A DNA stretch of 8,273 bases from NCBI GenBank assembly GCA_031279175.1, contig JAITJA010000150.1, positions 1 to 8,273 on the forward strand, given 5' to 3'. The notes under the pieces were generated by a model, which was not told the DNA's origin, searched no databases, and saw nothing but the letters and a program-made list of their open reading frames with translations. The stretch's first letter is position 1; the number at the start of each line of letters is the position of its first letter. Made by a program: the position numbers and the translations under genes. Positions 1 to 6,364 of this stretch are shown here, in pieces. The stretch comes from Odoribacteraceae bacterium. GTDB taxonomy: Bacteria > Bacteroidota > Bacteroidia > Bacteroidales > Marinifilaceae.

Positions 1-1
1 A

Positions 2-36
2 GGGGCACTTGCCAATCTTGCAAGTGCCCCCCTTTT
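2..36 (+). terminator. Intrinsic-terminator-like hairpin
   Basis: A perfect 11-bp stem (GGGGCACTTGC at 2-12 pairs with GCAAGTGCCCC at 20-30) encloses a 7-base loop. On the + strand it is followed by CC and then four T at 33-36. The shape fits a rho-independent terminator for a + strand gene ending to the left of the window and converging on glnN. The T tract is short, and the gene it would serve is not in view, so this is inferred from structure only. Confidence 0.6.
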
Positions 37-91
37 CCTGTCCCTGCCGGGAGTTACATGTCCTGTACTTCAAGTCGCCATCGTCGCGTCC

Positions 92-164
92 GGCAGGTTG
101 CCTGCCCGCCCGCGCGACGGGCTGGAAGGGAGCGGGGGAGGAGTGATTCTCCCCTGCCTCTCCC
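92..164 (-). other. Hairpin-rich region downstream of glnN
   Basis: No gene is seen between the left-hand terminator and the glnN stop. Three small dyads lie here: GGCAGG/CCTGCC (92-97 and 101-106, 3-base loop), GCCCG/CGGGC (108-112 and 118-122), and an imperfect stem pairing GGGAG and GGGGAG (128-132, 135-140) with CTCCCC and CTCCC (149-154, 160-164). The last lies 7 bases beyond the glnN stop on the - strand and could help end that transcript, but no T tract follows it. Chance pairing in GC-rich DNA is possible. Confidence 0.3.
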
Positions 165-170
165 GTGTAG

Positions 171-2354
171 TTATCGCGAGAAGAGCAGTTCCCTGTACTT
201 GGGCAGGGGCCAGATCTCGTCGTCGACGAGTAGTTCCAGTTTATCGATGTGATACCGGATACTTTCCAGGAAGGGTCGTACCTCCTTCGTGTAGACGGCG
301 GCGCGTTCCACGAGGTCCGGGAACGCGTTATTTGCCTGTTTCCTGGCCTCCGTCATGCTCGTTACCTTCGTTTGGATCTCCCGGATATGGTGCGAGATCG
401 CCTCGATCGTCTCGATTTGCACTTCCGCGAGTTTCTCGTAATCCTTCATCACCGTTTTCAGCCCGGAGACATTCTCGAGCAAGCGATTCTGGTAAGCGAT
501 GGCCGTCGGGATGATATGATTCAGTGACATGTCGCCGAGCACGCGCGACTCGATCTGCAATTTCTTCAGGTAGATCTCGTTCTTGATCTCGAAGCGGGCG
601 TGTAGTTCCCGTTCATTCAGGACGCCGTTCCCGACGAGCAAGTTCTTGGAACGCTCTGAGATGTACGCCCGTAGCGCTGGCACGCAATCGGCCTCGCTGG
701 AGAGGCCCCTGGCCCTCGCTTCCTGTTTCCACTCCTCGGAGTAGCCGTTTTTCTCGAACCGTACTGGTTTTGACTCGATGATGTACTTGCGCAGGACCTG
801 GAAGATCGCCTCGTCCTTCTTCGTTCCTTTCTCGATCAGCGCGTCCGTCTCCTTCTTGAAACGCGCTAGCTGGTCGGCGACGGCCGTGTTTAGCACGATC
901 ATCGGCGCGCTACAGTTTGCCGACGCCCCGACGGCGCGGAACTCGAAGCGGTTGCCCGTGAAGGCGAAAGGCGAGGTGCGGTTGCGGTCCGTGTTATCGA
1001 GCATGATTTCCGGGATTTTCCCCACGTTCAGCTTGAGTTCTGTTTTCTCGTCGGGGCTCATTTTCTTGTCGCTTACCCTTCGTTCCAGCTCGTCGAGCAT
1101 TTGCGTGAGGTATGCCCCGACGAAGACGGACATGATCACGGGCGGCGCCTCGTCGCCACCGAGTCGCGCCTCGTTTCCTTGCGAGACGATGCTGGCCTTG
1201 ATCAGGTCGGCGTGCTCGTGGACGGCCTTGATTGTCGAGACGAGGAAGACGAGGAATTGCATGTTGGACTTCGGGTTTTTTCCCGGCGACAGGAGATTCA
1301 CGCCCGTGTTCGTCATCATCGACCAGTTGTTGTGTTTTCCCGACCCGTTGACGCCCTTGTATGGTTTCTCGTGCAGGAGGACGCGGAAATCGTGTCTCCG
1401 GGCGACTTTTTTCATCGTTGACATGAGGAGCTGGTTGTGGTCCACGGCCAGGTTGACCTCTTCGAATACCGGCGCGCACTCGAACTGGTTTGGCGCTACC
1501 TCGTTGTGGCGCGTCTTGACGGGGATTCCGAGGCGATGGCACTCGTGCTCCAGCTCCTCCATGAAGGCGGTCACGCGTGACGGGATGGCCCCGAAGTACT
1601 GGTCTTCCAGTTGCTGGTCCTTCGCCGACGAGTGTCCCATCAGCGTCCTTCCGCACAGTTTCAGGTCTGGCCGCGCGTTGTATAACGCCTCGTCGACGAG
1701 GAAATACTCTTGCTCCCATCCCAGCGTGGCGATGACGCGCGAGACGTCCTTGTCGAAGTAATGGCATACTTCCGTGGCTGCCTTGTCGAGCGCGGACAGT
1801 GCCTTGAGCAACGGGGTCTTGTAGTCGAGCGCCTCTCCGGTATAGGCGACGAAGACGGTTGGGATACAGAGCGTGCGGTTGTTGATGAAGGCGGGGGACG
1901 CGGGGTCCCATGCCGTGTATCCGCGCGCCTCGAAGGTGTTGCGGATGCCGCCGTTGGGGAAGCTCGACGCGTCTGGTTCTTGCTGCACGAGCAGCCGGCC
2001 GTCGAACGTCTCGATGACGTGCCCGTCGGGCAGCAGGTCGATGAAGGCGTCGTGTTTTTCGGCGGTGGCGCCGTTCAGGGGATGAAACCAGTGCGTGTAG
2101 TGCGTCACGCCGCGTTCCATGGCCCATGCTTTCATGGCCGCCGCTACCTGGTTAGCGAGGGGCCTGTCGATTGGCGCGCCTTCTGCCAGCGCGTTTTCGA
2201 GGCGTTTGAAGGCCTCGGCGGGAAGGTACTGCCGCGTTTTTTCCATGGAGAAGACGGCTTCCCCGAAGATAGCAGAGCCGCGCGGGCGGGGGTCCTGGTG
2301 GACCGGTTTCCTGCTCAATAGTTCCTTTAAAGCGAAAAATCTAAACTTCGACAT
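171..2354 (-). CDS. glnN: Type III glutamine synthetase (GSIII)
   Basis: Cytoplasmic enzyme that joins ammonia to glutamate using ATP to make glutamine, the entry point for nitrogen assimilation. The protein is 727 aa, close to the roughly 730 aa of the GSIII family and far longer than GSI or GSII. Family motifs occur in order: GWEQEYFL (212-219), HNEVAPNQFE (283-292), the nucleotide-site segment GVNGSGKHNNWS (334-345), and NRTSPFAFTGNRFEFRAVG (458-476). The C-terminus ends in DDEIWPLPKYRELLFSR, typical of Bacteroides GSIII. The start is chosen because MSKFRFFALKEL matches the N-terminus I recall for Bacteroidales homologues. It has its own promoter about 40 bases upstream and a 135-base gap from the aldo/keto reductase gene, so it is probably a single-gene unit. 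Nothing looks broken. Long open frames overlapping it in other frames and on the + strand are shadows of its GC-rich codons. Confidence 0.97.
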   Translation of the reverse strand: MSKFRFFALKELLSRKPVHQDPRPRGSAIFGEAVFSMEKTRQYLPAEAFKRLENALAEGAPIDRPLANQVAAAMKAWAMERGVTHYTHWFHPLNGATAEKHDAFIDLLPDGHVIETFDGRLLVQQEPDASSFPNGGIRNTFEARGYTAWDPASPAFINNRTLCIPTVFVAYTGEALDYKTPLLKALSALDKAATEVCHYFDKDVSRVIATLGWEQEYFLVDEALYNARPDLKLCGRTLMGHSSAKDQQLEDQYFGAIPSRVTAFMEELEHECHRLGIPVKTRHNEVAPNQFECAPVFEEVNLAVDHNQLLMSTMKKVARRHDFRVLLHEKPYKGVNGSGKHNNWSMMTNTGVNLLSPGKNPKSNMQFLVFLVSTIKAVHEHADLIKASIVSQGNEARLGGDEAPPVIMSVFVGAYLTQMLDELERRVSDKKMSPDEKTELKLNVGKIPEIMLDNTDRNRTSPFAFTGNRFEFRAVGASANCSAPMIVLNTAVADQLARFKKETDALIEKGTKKDEAIFQVLRKYIIESKPVRFEKNGYSEEWKQEARARGLSSEADCVPALRAYISERSKNLLVGNGVLNERELHARFEIKNEIYLKKLQIESRVLGDMSLNHIIPTAIAYQNRLLENVSGLKTVMKDYEKLAEVQIETIEAISHHIREIQTKVTSMTEARKQANNAFPDLVERAAVYTKEVRPFLESIRYHIDKLELLVDDEIWPLPKYRELLFSR

Positions 2355-2392
2355 AACATCATTTTTTTGGTTAATACCCTATGAATCGCCGG

Positions 2393-2423
2393 CAAATGTA
2401 TGAAAAGAAATATGGCTGGCAAA
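2393..2423 (-). promoter_or_regulatory. Bacteroidota-type promoter for glnN
   Basis: On the - strand TTTG (2423-2420) is followed after 19 bases by TACATTTG (2400-2393). This matches exactly the Bacteroidota primary sigma factor consensus: TTTG near -33 and TAnnTTTG near -7. Transcription would begin around 2385-2388, leaving a leader of roughly 30 bases before the glnN ATG at 2354. It is the best promoter match in the window. Confidence 0.75.
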
Positions 2424-2431
2424 CCTTCGGG

Positions 2432-2464
2432 CTATTTTTTTCAGGGGGTGGGTGAAAAAAATAG
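2432..2464. repeat. Perfect 12-bp inverted repeat upstream of glnN
   Basis: CTATTTTTTTCA (2432-2443) and TGAAAAAAATAG (2453-2464) are perfect inverted copies separated by 9 bases (GGGGGTGGG on the + strand). The element lies 8 bases upstream of the glnN -33 box and 25 bases past the stop codon of the aldo/keto reductase gene. Its position suits either a regulator-binding site for glnN or a terminator-like hairpin for the gene upstream. The A/T-rich stem would be weak as RNA, which slightly favours a DNA-binding site. The structure is seen directly and its function is inferred. Confidence 0.6.
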
Positions 2465-2489
2465 ATGTAATATCACCAGCCCCCCCCGT

Positions 2490-3479
2490 TCACGCTAGCG
2501 CCTCGTCGATGGCGGCAAGCTCCACCGGGGAGAAGTCGAGATGTTGCAACGCTTTCAGGTTCTCGTCGATTTGTCCCGTCGAGCTTGCCCCTGTCAGGAC
2601 GCTCGTGACGCCCGGGTTTTTTAGTAGCCAGGCGAGCGCCATTCCCGCCAGGCTTTGCCCCCGTTCGGCGGCGATCGCGTTCAGCCGGCGCGCCCTTGCC
2701 AGGTATTCCGGCGTCACCTGCCCCGGTTGCAGGAAGTTGCCCCGGGAGGCCCGCGATCCTTCCGGTATGCCGTTCAGGTAACGGTCTGTCAACAGGCCCT
2801 GCGCCAGCGGCGAGAAGGCAACCATCCCCACGCCCTCCCGCGCGAGCGTCTCGAGTAGCGCTTGCTCCGGCGTTCGCGCGAACATCGAGTAACGCGCCTG
2901 GTGCGCGACGCACGGCGCGCCTGCCTCGCGCAGTAGGTCGATGGCCCGTTTGGCCCGCTCCGGCTCGTAGTTGGAGATTCCCGCGTGTATGGCCTTCCCG
3001 CGTCGCACGATGTCGGCGAGCGCCTCGACGGTTTCCTCGAGTGGCGTCCCGGGGTCTGGCCGGTGCGAGTAGAAGACGTCGACATATTCCAGTCCTGTCC
3101 GTTTCAGGCTCTGGTCGATGCTTGCCACCAGGTGTTTTCTCCCGCCGCCGCTCCCGTGCGGCCCCGGCCACATCGGGTAGCCGGCCTTCGTGGAGATCAC
3201 GAGCTCGTCGCGATACCTCGCCAGGCCCTCGCGCAGGACGCGCCCGAGATTCTCCTCGGCAGCGCCCGGCGGCGGGCCGTAATTGTTCGCCAGGTCGAAG
3301 TGCGTGACGCCGCGGTCGAAGGCGTGAAATAGCATTTTGCTGAAGGCCGGCCGACTGTCCGCGTGCCCGAAGTTGTGCCATAACCCGAGGGAGACGAGTG
3401 GTAGAAATAACCCGCTGTTCCCGCAACGACGACACGGGATGCTCTCGTGACGTTGTTCATTTGCAGTGTAGATGTCCAT
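2490..3479 (-). CDS. gpr: Aldo/keto reductase, YghZ/Gpr (AKR14) type
   Basis: NADPH-dependent cytoplasmic reductase of the aldo/keto reductase superfamily. The closest recognised relative is E. coli YghZ/Gpr, which reduces L-glyceraldehyde 3-phosphate and detoxifies methylglyoxal. Shared stretches include SLGLWHNFGHA (30-40), THFDLANNYGPPPG (59-72), GPHGSGGGRKHL (106-117) and SPLAQGLLTDRYLNGIP (223-239). The expected catalytic tetrad is present: Asp62, Tyr67, Lys98 and His139. The 329-aa length and the ending IDEALA suit Bacteroidales members; E. coli YghZ is a little longer at the C-terminus. The start is supported by CRRCGNSG sitting about 15 residues in, as in homologues. The gene is divergent from the thioredoxin-fold gene. 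No TAnnTTTG box was found upstream on the - strand. Assignment to the subfamily is strong; the physiological substrate here is inferred. Confidence 0.93.
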   Translation of the reverse strand: MDIYTANEQRHESIPCRRCGNSGLFLPLVSLGLWHNFGHADSRPAFSKMLFHAFDRGVTHFDLANNYGPPPGAAEENLGRVLREGLARYRDELVISTKAGYPMWPGPHGSGGGRKHLVASIDQSLKRTGLEYVDVFYSHRPDPGTPLEETVEALADIVRRGKAIHAGISNYEPERAKRAIDLLREAGAPCVAHQARYSMFARTPEQALLETLAREGVGMVAFSPLAQGLLTDRYLNGIPEGSRASRGNFLQPGQVTPEYLARARRLNAIAAERGQSLAGMALAWLLKNPGVTSVLTGASSTGQIDENLKALQHLDFSPVELAAIDEALA

Positions 3480-3586
3480 GATGTTTGTTTTAGATGTTCA
3501 GGCGATTGCTCGCCACGCGAATAAAGCGCGAATTACCGGGTATCTTGTATCCCGCGCCGTTTTTTTAGCGAGAAAAGCGCGCGAGA

Positions 3587-3618
3587 CCGGCCCGCGGGAT
3601 TCCTGCCCGGCTCGCGGG
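3587..3618. repeat. Two-copy 12-bp direct repeat, 20-bp period
   Basis: CCGGCCCGCGGG (3587-3598) recurs as CCGGCTCGCGGG (3607-3618), differing at one base, with start points exactly 20 bp apart, close to two helical turns. The second copy falls where the -33 box of the tlpA-like promoter would lie. This is consistent with tandem protein-binding sites on one face of the DNA, but two copies in GC-rich DNA are weak evidence. Confidence 0.45.
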
Positions 3619-3633
3619 GCATGAAATTTTCAT

Positions 3634-3641
3634 TACATTTG
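3634..3641 (+). promoter_or_regulatory. -7 box (TACATTTG) for the tlpA-like gene
   Basis: TACATTTG is a perfect match to the Bacteroidota -7 consensus TAnnTTTG and sits 16 bases before the ATG at 3658. No TTTG occurs at the expected -33 distance; that stretch is instead occupied by the second copy of the direct repeat. The leader would be only about 12 to 18 bases. The missing -33 box suggests a weak or activated promoter. Confidence 0.5.
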
Positions 3642-3657
3642 TCCTGTATAAAACAAC

Positions 3658-4167
3658 ATGGTTATGAAAAAAGTACTGCCAATGATCGTGATTTTCCTGC
3701 TCTCCCTGGGAAGAACAAGGGGACAAGACCGGTCCGTCCTGGTGAAAGTCGGTGACGACGCGCCCGATTTCGAGGTGCAATTGCTCGACGGGAAGCATGT
3801 AACGGCGAGAGAGCTGCGCGGGAAAGTCCTCCTGCTGAACTTCTGGGCGACGTGGAATCCCCCCTCCGCTGAGGAGTTTAAACGCGTGCCCGGCATTATC
3901 AAGCGCTTCGAGGGGAAGGCGTTTGCTTACCTGGCCATCTCCCGGGAAGATTCCCGCGAGCAGGTCGCGGCCTTCAAGGAGAAGTATGGCTATCAATTCA
4001 TGATGGGCCTGGACCCGGGCCGGGCCGTCTACTCGAGGTTTGCCACGGCGTCACTCCCGCGCGACTTCGTTATCAACAAGGAAGGGAAGATCGTCTACAT
4101 GACGAACGGGTTCTCGGAAAAGGGATTCTCGGAGATGGTACGGGTCATCGAGAGGCTGCTCGAGTGA
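3658..4167 (+). CDS. Secreted TlpA/thioredoxin-fold protein lacking the CXXC cysteines
   Basis: The 169-aa protein begins with a signal peptide (two Lys, then hydrophobic VLPMIVIFLLSL, likely cut near residue 22), so it should be exported to the periplasm; there is no lipobox cysteine. The rest is an AhpC/TSA or TlpA-like thioredoxin fold: VGDDAPDFEVQLLDG (31-45), LRGKVLLLNFWATW (53-66), and the cis-proline region SLPRDFVINKEGKIVY (132-147, Pro134). Active family members read WCxxC here. This one reads W-N-P-P-S (66-70), encoded by AAT CCC CCC TCC at 3856-3867, and the whole protein contains no cysteine. It therefore cannot act as a thiol-disulfide reductase. A binding, chaperone-like or otherwise non-redox role is possible but unproven. 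ATG at 3664 is an alternative start. The gene stands alone, between its own -7 box and a strong hairpin terminator. Confidence 0.88.
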   Translation: MVMKKVLPMIVIFLLSLGRTRGQDRSVLVKVGDDAPDFEVQLLDGKHVTARELRGKVLLLNFWATWNPPSAEEFKRVPGIIKRFEGKAFAYLAISREDSREQVAAFKEKYGYQFMMGLDPGRAVYSRFATASLPRDFVINKEGKIVYMTNGFSEKGFSEMVRVIERLLE

Positions 4168-4193
4168 TAGTATATAATAAGGTGTAAGGCGCG

Positions 4194-4207
4194 CCCCGCT
4201 ACCGGGG
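4194..4207. terminator. Small hairpin after the tlpA-like gene
   Basis: CCCCG (4194-4198) pairs with CGGGG (4203-4207) around a 4-base loop, 26 bases after the stop of the tlpA-like gene. It has no T tract and is probably only an accessory to the larger hairpin just downstream. Confidence 0.3.
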
Positions 4208-4212
4208 ATAAA

Positions 4213-4244
4213 CGAGAAGGAGAGGGAAGCCCCTCTCCTTTTCG
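4213..4244. terminator. Bidirectional terminator between tlpA-like gene and purE
   Basis: AAGGAGAGGG (4217-4226) pairs perfectly with CCCTCTCCTT (4231-4240) around the loop AAGC. The stem extends outward to 14 pairs (4213-4244) with one G-U pair on the + strand. It lies between two converging genes, 45 bases after one stop and 5 bases past the other, so it can end transcripts from both sides. T-rich stretches flank both ends but are short. Confidence 0.8.
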
Positions 4245-4249
4245 CGTGT

Positions 4250-4756
4250 TTAGTTTGTCTTGAACGGGAACGACACGGCTTGTAGCTCCTTGTTTGCCTC
4301 GATGATCTTGCGTTTTAGCGACGCCTTGAACGAGCGCGTTTTCTCCCGGAGTCCCGGGTCCCCGATGGCGAGCATCTGCGCGGCAAGGATACCGGCGTTC
4401 ATGGCCCCGTCGATGGCGGTGGTAGCCACGGGGATTCCCGGCGGCATCTGCGCGATGGCCAGTAACGCGTCCATCCCGTCGAGCGAGGCGCTGATCGGCA
4501 CGCCGATCACGGGAAGCGTCGTCGCGGCGGCAATCACTCCCGGTAGGTGCGCGGCCATACCCGCCCCGGCAATGATGACCTCGATGCCCCGCGGGGCGGC
4601 CTCCCGCGCGAACTCCTCGACCTCCGCCGGGGTGCGGTGAGCGGAAAGGGCGTGCATCTCGAAGGGGATCTCGAAATCGTTCAATACCCTGGCGGCTTTC
4701 TCCATGACGGGCAGGTCGGAGGTGCTGCCCATGATAATGCTTACTTTTGGTTTCAT
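4250..4756 (-). CDS. purE: N5-carboxyaminoimidazole ribonucleotide mutase (PurE)
   Basis: Purine synthesis enzyme that makes carboxyaminoimidazole ribonucleotide (CAIR) in the cytoplasm, from N5-CAIR in class I enzymes. The 168-aa protein fits the single-domain bacterial PurE. It shows the N-terminal MGSTSD phosphate-binding segment (residues 9-14), SAHRTP, AGAGMAAHLPGVIAA, TLPVIGVPI and the late QMPPGIPVATTAID stretch. The frame stays open upstream to 5179, but that extension is antisense to hpt. MKPKVSIIMGSTSD is a normal PurE N-terminus, so ATG at 4756 is chosen. Whether it is class I (needs PurK) or class II (uses CO2 directly) cannot be settled here, and no purK is in view. It is divergent from hpt, also a purine gene, across 58 bases, which hints at joint control. 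Confidence 0.95.
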   Translation of the reverse strand: MKPKVSIIMGSTSDLPVMEKAARVLNDFEIPFEMHALSAHRTPAEVEEFAREAAPRGIEVIIAGAGMAAHLPGVIAAATTLPVIGVPISASLDGMDALLAIAQMPPGIPVATTAIDGAMNAGILAAQMLAIGDPGLREKTRSFKASLKRKIIEANKELQAVSFPFKTN

Positions 4757-4776
4757 GATAATTCGGTTCAAAGTCG

Positions 4777-4784
4777 TACTTTCG
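4777..4784 (+). promoter_or_regulatory. Possible -7 box for hpt-obg-menG
   Basis: TACTTTCG differs from TAnnTTTG at one base and lies 30 bases before the hpt ATG. The best upstream partner is TTTC at 4751-4754, overlapping the purE start codon, with a 22-base gap, so the -33 match is imperfect. Transcription would start near 4790. Confidence 0.35.
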
Positions 4785-4786
4785 CG

Positions 4787-4794
4787 CAAAGTTA
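4787..4794 (-). promoter_or_regulatory. -7 box for purE
   Basis: Read on the - strand, TAACTTTG matches TAnnTTTG perfectly. Transcription would start near 4780, giving a leader of about 24 bases before the purE ATG. No TTTG is found at the expected -33 distance, which would fall around the hpt start codon. The box faces the hpt box 2 bp away. Confidence 0.45.
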
Positions 4795-4814
4795 ATAGAA
4801 AATAGCTCCCTCGC

Positions 4815-5357
4815 ATGGACAAGATTATAAAATTACACGACAAGACTTTCCGTCTCTGCATCACGGCGACGGATATCGATAACGCGACGCGACGCGTGGC
4901 CCGGCAGATCAACCGGGAGATGGCGGACGAGCGCCCGCTATTCCTCCCCGTGCTGAATGGCGCGTTTATGTTTGCCTCCGACCTGCTCAAGGAGATCGCG
5001 ATAGAGGGAACGACGGTCGCCTTCACGCGCCTCGCCTCGTACGAGGGAACGGCCTCGACAGGGGTGATCCAGGAACTCGTCGGCCTGACCGAGGATGTCG
5101 CCGGGAGGAACGTGGTCATCGTCGAGGATATCGTGGATACCGGTCGCTCGATCGCCCACCTGCAGGAAATGCTCGGCAAGCGCGGGGCCGGACGCGTCAG
5201 GGTCGCGGCGCTCTTCTACAAGCCGAACGCGCTCGAACGCGAGATCACGATCGACTATGCCGGGATCGCCCTCGAGAACGATTTTGTCGTCGGGCATGGA
5301 TTGGATTATGACGGCCTGGGCCGTAATCTCCCCGACCTTTACACGCTGGTATCATGA
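4815..5357 (+). CDS. hpt: Hypoxanthine phosphoribosyltransferase
   Basis: Cytoplasmic purine-salvage enzyme that joins hypoxanthine (often also guanine) to PRPP to give IMP or GMP. The 180-aa length is standard. The PRPP-binding signature VVIVEDIVDTGRS is at 100-112 with both acidic residues (Glu104, Asp105). The flexible-loop segment TRLASYEGTASTG is at 71-83, the purine-contacting Lys136 is in LFYKPNA, and the C-terminal GLDYDGLGRNLPDLY is at 162-176. The start at 4815 is the first Met of the conserved frame; no clear Shine-Dalgarno precedes it, as is usual in Bacteroidota. The stop overlaps the obg start in an ATGA (5354-5357), so the two are translationally coupled. In Bacteroides and Porphyromonas I recall adk lying between hpt and obg; it is absent here. 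Confidence 0.95.
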   Translation: MDKIIKLHDKTFRLCITATDIDNATRRVARQINREMADERPLFLPVLNGAFMFASDLLKEIAIEGTTVAFTRLASYEGTASTGVIQELVGLTEDVAGRNVVIVEDIVDTGRSIAHLQEMLGKRGAGRVRVAALFYKPNALEREITIDYAGIALENDFVVGHGLDYDGLGRNLPDLYTLVS

Positions 5358-6343
5358 CTAATTTCGTCGATTACGTGAAGATCTTTTGTCGCGCCGGGGC
5401 CGGTGGCGCCGGGTCAACGCACCTCCACCGCGACAAGTTTACCACCAAGGGAGGCCCCGACGGCGGCGACGGGGGACGAGGAGGACACGTCATGCTGAGG
5501 GGAAACCGCAACCACTGGACGCTTATCCACCTGAAATACCGCCGGCATCTCTTCGCCGGGAACGGTGGGGCAGGAGGCCCCGCGCGTAGTACCGGCGCGG
5601 ATGGCGAGGATATCGTTGTCGACGTGCCGCTGGGCACTGTCGCCAGGGACGCGGATACCGGGGAGTTGATCTGCGAGATTACCACCGACGGACAGCAAGA
5701 AACGCTCGTCCGGGGAGGACGCGGCGGCCTCGGGAACTGGAACTTTCGCTCGGCTACCAACCAAACCCCGCGCTACGCGCAGCCCGGCGAGCCGAATGTC
5801 GAGCGCGTGGCAATACTCGAGCTGAAAACCCTCGCGGATGTTGGTCTCGTCGGCTTCCCTAACGCCGGCAAATCGACGTTGCTCTCTGTCGTCTCGGCGG
5901 CGCGCCCGGAGATTGCCGACTACCCGTTTACCACGCTGGTGCCCAACCTGGGTATCGTGCGATACCGCGACGAACGGTCGTTCGTCATGGCCGATATACC
6001 CGGCATCATCGAGGGCGCGCACCTCGGGAAAGGCCTCGGGATCCGCTTCCTGCGACATATCGAGCGTAACCCGGTGCTGCTATTCCTCGTCCCGGCGGAT
6101 AGCCCGAATATCCGCGCGGAATACGAGGTGCTCCTCGATGAACTCCGGCAGTATAATCCCGAGCTACTGGATAAAAAGCGTCTCCTGGCCATCAGCAAGT
6201 CGGACCTCGCCGATAGCGAGCTGATCGAGGAGATGAAGAAAGATTTGCCGGATCTCCCCGGCGTTTTTATCTCCTCGGTTACCGGCGACGGGATCACGGA
6301 ACTGAAAGATCTCCTCTGGCAACTCCTCGACGAGAAGCCGTAA
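5354..6343 (+). CDS. obg: Obg/CgtA family GTPase
   Basis: Essential GTPase that binds the large ribosomal subunit during assembly and links it to stress and nucleotide levels. The 329-aa protein has the glycine-rich Obg fold at about 2-158 (GGPDGGDGGRGGHV at 33-46, GGRGGLGN at 121-128), followed by the G domain. The G domain shows the P loop GFPNAGKS (167-174), switch I threonines in PFTTL (191-195), DIPG (214-217) and the G5-like SSVT (307-310). The G4 motif is SKSD (281-284) rather than the textbook NKxD; I recall a similar TKSD in Bacteroides. The C-terminal OCT domain of Bacillus Obg is absent, as in other Bacteroidales. It is translationally coupled to hpt and followed by menG after 21 bases. 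Confidence 0.96.
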   Translation: MTNFVDYVKIFCRAGAGGAGSTHLHRDKFTTKGGPDGGDGGRGGHVMLRGNRNHWTLIHLKYRRHLFAGNGGAGGPARSTGADGEDIVVDVPLGTVARDADTGELICEITTDGQQETLVRGGRGGLGNWNFRSATNQTPRYAQPGEPNVERVAILELKTLADVGLVGFPNAGKSTLLSVVSAARPEIADYPFTTLVPNLGIVRYRDERSFVMADIPGIIEGAHLGKGLGIRFLRHIERNPVLLFLVPADSPNIRAEYEVLLDELRQYNPELLDKKRLLAISKSDLADSELIEEMKKDLPDLPGVFISSVTGDGITELKDLLWQLLDEKP

Positions 6344-6364
6344 GCAATCTATCTCCAACTGATC

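Larger units (their letters stand above)
3480..3657. other. Divergent intergenic region, gpr / tlpA-like gene
   Basis: This 178-base spacer carries no gene I can support. It contains a small dyad GGCGA-TTGC-TCGCC (3501-3514) close to the reductase start. Next comes a CGGG/CCCG stem (3537-3540, 3551-3554) followed by a run of seven T (3560-3566) on the + strand, and then a GC-rich direct repeat (3587-3618). The -7-like box of the rightward gene closes the region. The stem plus T run resembles a weak + strand terminator, but no + strand gene precedes it. Confidence 0.5.

Noticed and set aside
778..2321. Several long open frames on the + strand and a second - strand frame (994-2127) within glnN
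   Set aside because: They overlap a full-length, well-matched GSIII gene. Their translations are low-complexity and Arg/Ser/Pro-rich, as expected for shadow frames in GC-rich DNA.
2480..2487. Run of eight C next to the reductase stop, as a possible frameshift or phase-variation tract
   Set aside because: It lies just outside the coding region (stop at 2490-2492), and the protein already has the C-terminus expected for Bacteroidales homologues, so slippage would not change the product.
2473..3460. Alternative - strand and + strand frames across the reductase gene (2473-3435, 2696-3307, 3197-3460)
   Set aside because: Arg-rich shadow translations without family resemblance, overlapping a clear aldo/keto reductase with an intact catalytic tetrad.
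4757..5179. 141-residue N-terminal extension of PurE
   Set aside because: It is antisense to hpt, carries no recognisable domain, and the conserved PurE N-terminus begins at 4756, just downstream of a plausible -7 box.
5354..6343. Obg G4 motif SKSD instead of NKxD as a sign of a defective GTPase
   Set aside because: A similar TKSD is recalled in Bacteroides Obg proteins, and all other G motifs are intact, so this looks like lineage variation.
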